NCBI GenBank assembly: GCA_019828565.1
Contig: JAHDYR010000015.1
Span: 806,001 to 870,000, forward strand
Reading direction: 5' to 3'
Origin: Carpediemonas membranifera
Lineage: Eukaryota > Fornicata
Length of the DNA stretch: 64,000 nucleotides
How positions within the stretch are numbered: position 1 is the first letter of the stretch; every line of letters begins with the position of its first letter. Below are positions 58,957 through 64,000 of the stretch, in pieces. A program made the translations under genes and the position numbers. Below the pieces are notes generated by a model, which was not told the DNA's origin, searched no databases, and was given only the letters and a program-made list of their open reading frames with translations.

Positions 58957-60522
58957 ATGACAGTAGAGCGTGTCCGAGAGCTTCAATCAGAACTACACAA
59001 GGTATCTCGCGATTACCATTTCACCCAAAAGAGTCTTGAGCGGAGCCAGGAGCTTCGCCAAGGCCTGGAGGCCGAAGTCAACGAGCAGGTGCGTGATCAC
59101 ACCCCCAGTACACTAACACAGAAGACTTACATTCGCAAGATGGAGCAGAAGCTCTCCCGCGAGGCCCAGCTGAGCGGTCTCAACAAGGCGACCAACAAGC
59201 TTCTCAAGCTCCAAGAGCAACAGCAGCAGGACCGGCATGTCATCCGGGCCCAGGACGAGGAGATCACGCGGCTCCAGAGGGAGCTGCAGATCGTGAACGA
59301 CGCCCTCTGCACCCGTGAGGAAGACCTTGGACTTGACCCAGTTGAGACTGTGGAGGACAGCCTGCTTTACATGTTATCTCAGAACAAGGTCGACTACGAT
59401 AACGCCATGGTGCAGCTTAAGCACGCTGAGGATGACCTTCGTGTGCAAAAGGAGAGGGTTGAGCGTCTCGAGGCTGACCTGAACGCCGCCGAGACGGAAA
59501 ACCAAGAACTACAGGCTGAGGTGGAGGAGAGCAGAGGAGCCTTAGACGCTGAGAAGCGCCGCAGTGCCCAGTACGCCTCCAAGCTTAGTGCCATGGAGCA
59601 CGACCTCGACGCGCTTGAGCAAGAGAACGCTTCTCTTTCCGACGCCACCCGCGACTTGCAAACGACTCTGGAACGTAATGAACGTGATGTGGCCGACGTT
59701 CAATACGACGCCAACTCCCAGAAGGTGCTCTACGACGAGCTGCTCCAGAGATTCGACTCCAAGGCCCAGGAACTGCGAGACTTGCATGAGAAGTACGAGA
59801 CTCTTCAGGCTGAGCACATTGCCGACCTAGAGACGGCAGCGAGCGAGAGAGAAGCGCTCGAGTCCATCATTGATCAACTCCAGCGGGAAGTGGACCATAC
59901 CCGCGAGGACAGTGAGACGTATAGAAGCAGGGTCGAGGACGCTAGACTCAACGCTACACGCACTATGACCGAGAGCGACGACCTCAGACGCGAGCTGGCC
60001 GAGCAGAAGGCGAATGAGACCAGGTTGGAAAGAGAGCTTGATGACATGATGCATAAGGCTGCTGAGTTGCAGGATAGCCTCGAGAAGGAGCGGGCAGGTA
60101 ACGAGGAGCAGGCTCGGCGGCACAGGAGGCTTGCTGAGACAGCGGAAGAGGCCACCAAGAAACTGGCGCTGCTTGAAACGCAGGTTAACGAGCTGAGAGA
60201 CGAGAAGGACGCCCTGAGGACGGCCAAGAGCCAGCTCCAGCAGACCCTGCTTCGGGAGATCAGGGCACTCCGCACCCCTGCCCGCACTCCGCCCTCGGCT
60301 GTGACCCGGCCCAGCTCTAAGGGCTCGCCTGACAGGGCCTCTGCTGTCTCTTCTTCAGTCGGACCGGCTCGAGCCATGCCCGACTCGGCGACTAGGGCTA
60401 TGAACTTGGAGACACTGAGGGCGATGGCTAGTAGAAGCAGGTCGGCCGCCCTGCAGAGTCCGGAGCCCGATCAAATCGTAGAATTTGATGGGGGTGAGAC
60501 TCTTGAGGACCTGGCTCATTGA
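58957..60522 (+). CDS. large coiled-coil protein, two exons
   Basis: Exons 58957-59088 and 59122-60522 give 510 residues. The 33-nt intron (GTGCGT to CACTAACACAG) is a multiple of three and has no stop, so retention would add 11 residues without breaking the frame; its 3' end is the best match here to a fused branch-point/acceptor motif. Residues 1-440 are almost uninterrupted coiled coil, then a Ser/Pro/Arg tail (RTPARTPPSAVTRP). Golgin, basal-body or kinetochore-type proteins look like this; no specific family is recognised. Confidence 0.75.
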   Translation: MTVERVRELQSELHKVSRDYHFTQKSLERSQELRQGLEAEVNEQVRDHTPSTLTQKTYIRKMEQKLSREAQLSGLNKATNKLLKLQEQQQQDRHVIRAQDEEITRLQRELQIVNDALCTREEDLGLDPVETVEDSLLYMLSQNKVDYDNAMVQLKHAEDDLRVQKERVERLEADLNAAETENQELQAEVEESRGALDAEKRRSAQYASKLSAMEHDLDALEQENASLSDATRDLQTTLERNERDVADVQYDANSQKVLYDELLQRFDSKAQELRDLHEKYETLQAEHIADLETAASEREALESIIDQLQREVDHTREDSETYRSRVEDARLNATRTMTESDDLRRELAEQKANETRLERELDDMMHKAAELQDSLEKERAGNEEQARRHRRLAETAEEATKKLALLETQVNELRDEKDALRTAKSQLQQTLLREIRALRTPARTPPSAVTRPSSKGSPDRASAVSSSVGPARAMPDSATRAMNLETLRAMASRSRSAALQSPEPDQIVEFDGGETLEDLAH

Positions 60523-60733
60523 GCGGCTTGATGTAACGATAAAGAAACCATGAAGCTGGGGACCCTTGTATCAATACGAGGCTGCTTGCCTGGCAAGCGG
60601 AGGTGTGCGTGATGGAACCAGAAAACAACTGGCAAGACGGCACTTCCGTGCATCGTTTGGACGGAGCGCTGAGGATAGAACCACCGAGTGTGTAGAAATA
60701 GCAGCTCTGAAGTCAGACATGATCTATGCATAT

Positions 60734-60743
60734 GTGCAGTTTA
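60734..60743 (+). promoter_or_regulatory. GTGCAGTTTA element upstream of a 45-codon ORF
   Basis: Part of the 20-mer GTGCAGTTTATGCGCGTCAC that also occurs at 46718-46737. Lies 24-33 nt before the ATG at 60767. Confidence 0.4.
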
Positions 60744-60766
60744 TGCGCGTCACCAAAAAAGACAGA

Positions 60767-60904
60767 ATGGGAGCGGGATTGTCCATACCCCCGGCCAATG
60801 GAATGCCTCTATCCTCAAAGGATCCTGAACCTGTTGCTGATGATGGAAGTGAATTTGTTGCTCTCCCGTCGAACAGAGAACGGAGCACATATAGCACCTG
60901 CTAG
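60767..60904 (+). CDS. possible 45-residue N-myristoylated miniprotein
   Basis: Short frame starting MGAGLSIPPANG, which fits an N-myristoylation signal (Gly2, Ser6). Composition is acidic and Ser/Pro-rich after that. It sits at the expected distance behind the GTGCAGTTTA element in an otherwise empty 890-bp gap. Its small size means chance cannot be excluded. The same frame extends upstream to 60566 without recognisable content. Confidence 0.3.
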   Translation: MGAGLSIPPANGMPLSSKDPEPVADDGSEFVALPSNRERSTYSTC

Positions 60905-61410
60905 AGAGAATAAAGCATCAGAAGTGCGTGCAATGTTACAGCAGGACTCAATGCCGTGTGATCTTCGCGCATATTCGAAAAGATCTGTGAGATGCAATTC
61001 GTGGTAGATTCAGTATGGGATCACAGAAATACGGCAACGCTCAAGCATTGAGGCCAATGCCATTCTTGGCGTGTCGGTTCATGGAGATTAGCTCACTGTG
61101 CCAGTCGTCAGATGCTTGCGTCAGACGGTGGCGTCAAAGTCAACCGTGAGACTCCCGAGTCTTGGTCAACTGATGATCCTTCTGGCCGCTCATGGGATGT
61201 CATTGGCCCAGCTACATCCAAGTGCGTGACTCAGTCTAGAGGTCATTCGTGGATCAGCCAGTTGCGGGGATAACTGGGGCGACAGGGATGAGGATGCCAT
61301 GCCGCTGGCTGATATTTGGCTATTGGTGAGTAGTCCTTGTGGTAGTTGACAACCATGTCGGCTGGTTCCCTCTGACAGAAGCGATTTGCCTTATCCTGCG
61401 TACTGACAGC
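60905..61410. other. intergenic region
   Basis: Between the miniprotein frame and the kinase gene I see no gene or repeat. TTATCCTGCG lies about 20 nt before the kinase ATG and resembles the other CTGCG-type upstream elements. Confidence 0.5.
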
Positions 61411-62359
61411 ATGCCGGACAAGGATTACGAGATCGAACGCGTCATTGGGCAAGGTTTGTGGACGCCCACGTTTCATATTGCTTACATATGCTCATTTGCT
61501 GTTGTATTCGAAGTATCTCGTTCATACAAGGGAGATAGAAAGAAATTTGCTGTTTGTCCCTCCAATCGGAATTATACTGCTAAAACGCCTCCGAAAACAC
61601 GACAATATCGTAAGTAGGGAGTGTCTTATTCATTCAAGACTGAAACACCCATGCATTCCCGCATTTCACGGAACCCTCTTCACTCGGGACGTCAATGGCG
61701 CTCTCTACCTCAATCTTATCATGGAGAGCGTCCCACAGACGATCAAACCACTGCTCCAAACGCCTGTTACCGGCATCCGTCTCCTCATCATCTCCTACCA
61801 GCTCTTTTCAGCCCTCGCCCACCTTCATTGCCAAGGAACCGTCCACCGGGACGTCAAGCCCGACAACATCCTCTTCAACAAGGACACCAACGCCGTCTAT
61901 CTCACAGACTTTGGCCATGCCACACATGCGGGCCGAGCTTCACCGGTCCAGCTCATCCCAAGATATCGCGCCCCAGAGTTGCTGGCAGGGTCGACCCGGT
62001 ACACCGCTGCAGCAGACATCTGGGCAGTCGGGGTCCTTCTTGTCGAGCTTTGTCGGGGTGGGTATCTCTTCCCAGACTGCCCCGACCCAGCTCTTCAGCT
62101 GCTAAACGTCGCCGCCCTATTCGCGCCTAGTGGGAAGCTGGTAGTCAATGACACTGTGATTCCATGCTTGCCGGCTATAGCAATTGAAGACCTCATTCCA
62201 GACTGTCCCGTTGCTCTCGCCAGAATTCTCGGACGTTGCCTGAAGTGGCATGAGAGAAGCAGGCCGACTGCTGCTGAGATCATCAAAATGCCGTCCTGGA
62301 AGGGGCTGAAGGCCATGGCCCTGGCTCAAGCCATGCCCTGCCCCAGATGGGTACCATAG
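61411..62359 (+). CDS. Ser/Thr protein kinase with anomalous introns
   Basis: Eukaryotic protein kinase, family undetermined. It starts MPDKDYEIERVIGQG. To restore the glycine loop (GQGSFAVVFEV) a 36-nt insert at 61454-61489 must be removed; to reach the VAIK-type strand FA(V/L)KRLRKH from FAV, about 28 nt at 61552-61579 must be removed. Both inserts begin GTTTGT like normal introns here, but neither ends in AG (AT and TG). Downstream the frame is open: a long N-lobe, VHRDVKPDNIL, the LTDFGHATHAG loop, YRAPELLAGS and a C-lobe to about residue 294. Catalytic residues are present. Unusual splicing, sequence error or a decaying gene are all possible. Confidence 0.7.
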
Positions 62360-62471
62360 CCGGGTTGACCCGGCCTGCCTGCCGTCAGGCAACCATCGCT
62401 CGTAATAAATCGATCCGCGTTTACATAATCCATCTCTAATCTGCAGTTAATCATATAAATCGGTTGTCCGC

Positions 62472-64000
62472 TCAAAGGAAGTCATCCATCGCCGTCGGAA
62501 GGAGATATTCGTATCTGTTTTCAGACAAGTAACCACCCCGCCGGAGAGAGTTGTCAGGCTTTCCGGCAAGGTACAGCTGGTCCTCGAATCTAAAGATCGA
62601 GAATTCGTCGTGGAAGTCGACGCTATCGACGCTGATGGGAACCTCGGTAAACGTCGTAATATCACCAGTCCGTCCGATGCCGAGCTGGCCGTTGTAGTTG
62701 CGGCCCGCAATGACCATCCTCTTGCCGTCCATGAGAGCCGTGGCGCAGTTGCCGAACTGCACCCTGTCTGGAGAGAAGCCGGTTGGGAGCTGAAGCCTGA
62801 CGAACGAAGCGGCTGCCCGAACATCACCCATGCCGAGCATGCCGTAGTCGTTACCACCAGAGGCGACCGTGCCCGCGGGTGTGACGAGAACTGTGCGGCC
62901 GTGCGTCATAAACAGTGCGGTGACGAGCTCGTCCTTGTGCCACATGGGCAGGCTAGCCTCGTATTTGGCTACAAACGGGCAGGCGGCGAAGGTGAGGCGG
63001 GCGGGCAGGGTCCCGAACCTCTGGGAGCCCATGCCCAGACCGCACTTGATCCCCCAGCCGTAGAGACCGCGAGGGGTGACGGCGATCGTGTGGTGCTTAC
63101 TGACGTAAATCTCGACCACAGGCGGGACGTGAACGCGGCGGTACTGGGGCAGGTAGATCTGCCGGGCGTCGTCGACGGCAACACCGGTCTGCTTGTTCTC
63201 GTTGGCTCCTCGGGCAAAGACGCGGCCAGCGTAGTGGCGGGTGAACGTCTTCTTGCCGTAGAGCTCGGCAATATGGCAGACACCGTCCTTGTCAGCCTGG
63301 CGGAAGCTGAAGAAGAACTTGCGGCAGAGGAACCAGAGGCACTTGGCCTCGGGTTCATAGTCCTTGTGAGATTCGATGAAGAGAACGGGGTCCGCGCCAG
63401 CCTGGAGCAGGATGGCCCAGATCGTGCCCTGGAGAAGCGTGTAGAGGCGATCGGGGAGCTCCTCGCCTTCGAGTAGGGGGATGTTCATGCTAAGGCGGGG
63501 GCCGCTGGTGAGAATGCGGCGGGCGTGCTTGATCATGACCGCAGCGCGGTGGTTAGTCACTGTGAGGGTCGCTACAGCGTCGCAGAGGCCTTCGATCGAG
63601 TCGTTGAAGGCGGCAGGGGAGGAGGCGTCGTCGGCCGGAACGGGACCGCCGAACTGGTGGCGGTACGCGTGCTTGAGGAGCGAGGGGAGGTCGCCAGACA
63701 CTGTCTGTGTGTGCTTGACTGCCAGGTGATACGCGGTGGCGAGTGCACGGCGCGTGCTTTCGAGGTTGACTTCGGCAGCCATCGTCTCGATCGTGTCGAG
63801 CAGACCACGAGGTTCTTCTTGCATATCCTCGTCCTCCGGGCTGAGCTCGAGCGTGACAGTGGCCTGAGCAGGGCTGTCGGACGTCGTAGGGTCGAGGCTG
63901 ATGTCGCCTTGCACCGGTGAGGCTTGGGCGGACGAATTCTCGTCAAGGTCGAGGCCAAGGATCTCTCTGGCGGGCGAGGGGACATACTCGCTGGCTGTAG
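62472..64000 (-). CDS. RCC1-repeat protein, 5' end beyond the window
   Basis: The frame is open across the right edge of the window, so the N-terminus is missing; 508 codons plus stop are seen. The N-terminal part is helical. From about two fifths on there are degenerate RCC1/regulator-of-chromosome-condensation blades: GVYGWGIKCGLGMGS-like LYGWGIKCGLGMGSQRFG, TPAGTVASGGNDYGMLGMGD and VIAGRNYNGQLGIGRTGD. RCC1 repeats make a beta-propeller used by Ran GEFs and many other proteins; too few conserved blades are present to call a Ran GEF. No other domain seen. Confidence 0.75.
   Translation of the reverse strand, partial: TASEYVPSPAREILGLDLDENSSAQASPVQGDISLDPTTSDSPAQATVTLELSPEDEDMQEEPRGLLDTIETMAAEVNLESTRRALATAYHLAVKHTQTVSGDLPSLLKHAYRHQFGGPVPADDASSPAAFNDSIEGLCDAVATLTVTNHRAAVMIKHARRILTSGPRLSMNIPLLEGEELPDRLYTLLQGTIWAILLQAGADPVLFIESHKDYEPEAKCLWFLCRKFFFSFRQADKDGVCHIAELYGKKTFTRHYAGRVFARGANENKQTGVAVDDARQIYLPQYRRVHVPPVVEIYVSKHHTIAVTPRGLYGWGIKCGLGMGSQRFGTLPARLTFAACPFVAKYEASLPMWHKDELVTALFMTHGRTVLVTPAGTVASGGNDYGMLGMGDVRAAASFVRLQLPTGFSPDRVQFGNCATALMDGKRMVIAGRNYNGQLGIGRTGDITTFTEVPISVDSVDFHDEFSIFRFEDQLYLAGKPDNSLRRGGYLSENRYEYLLPTAMDDFL

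Noticed and set aside
62610-63476. 288-codon open frame antisense to the RCC1-repeat gene
   Set aside because: Shadow of biased codon use; repetitive Val/Glu/Gly composition and no domain.
1-64000. CRISPR arrays, rRNA or tRNA genes
   Set aside because: No regularly spaced direct repeats and no recognisable structural RNA sequence found by eye; the DNA is eukaryotic nuclear.

Overview
This is nuclear DNA from a compact, gene-dense, moderately GC-rich unicellular eukaryote. It holds about 40 protein genes on both strands, usually 50-500 bp apart, with many single-exon genes and very short spliceosomal introns (about 28-41 nt). The intron donors follow GTNYGT (GTTCGT, GTTTGT, GTCCGT, GTGCGT, GTATGT). 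Several acceptors carry CTCACACAG or CTAACACAG, resembling the fused branch-point/acceptor of Giardia and Trichomonas introns. Those introns, the flagellar genes, the bacterial-type nitroreductases and adenosine deaminase, and an organelle processing peptidase suggest a free-living metamonad. A Carpediemonas-like fornicate is my best guess, made by inference only. I saw no rRNA, tRNA or CRISPR array.

Layout. 0.5-4.7 kb: peroxiredoxin, type B DnaJ, MCM5. 4.75-7.72 kb: a 954-bp inverted repeat whose arms look identical; each arm carries a complete four-exon nitroreductase gene and the spacer holds a GARP/MYB gene. 7.7-20 kb: MSH5, DPE2-type glucanotransferase, a C-terminally truncated HSP70, an RBBP4/MSI1-like WD40 protein, adenosine deaminase and an M16 processing peptidase. 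20-33 kb: an unknown basic protein, an eIF3f-like MPN protein, a membrane-anchored sedolisin, CDK1, an unknown protein, the axonemal protein DNAI7/CASC1 and the SM protein SLY1. 33-46.7 kb: a giant membrane protein, an IFT27-like GTPase bracketed by a second inverted repeat (109-bp arms), ribosomal protein eL21, two unknown proteins, riboflavin kinase, a membrane alpha/beta-hydrolase without its nucleophile serine, a possible SYCP2-like protein and the glucosidase II beta subunit (ends in HDEL). 46.7-48.4 kb: a Fanzor (eukaryotic TnpB-like, RNA-guided nuclease family) gene between 25-bp direct repeats. 48.5-64 kb: a coiled-coil protein, a TTLL ligase, a Yip1 protein, a DEAH helicase, an exosome RNase PH-like subunit, a PCI-domain protein, an Sds3/BRMS1-like protein, two coiled-coil proteins, a protein kinase with anomalous introns and a partial RCC1-repeat gene.

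Functional themes. Cilium/flagellum: DNAI7, IFT27, TTLL. Chromatin deacetylation of the Sin3 type: RBBP4-like plus Sds3-like. Meiosis: MSH5 and perhaps an SYCP2-like axis protein. Replication and cycle: MCM5, CDK1. Secretory pathway: SLY1, Yip1, glucosidase II beta. RNA: exosome subunit, DEAH helicase.

The most notable items are the Fanzor element, two inverted duplications that each bracket a single gene, a 10-nt microexon next to a GC-AG intron, a kinase gene with two GTTTGT-donor introns that lack AG acceptors, and a recurring GTGCAGTTTA-like motif about 20-50 nt upstream of start codons.
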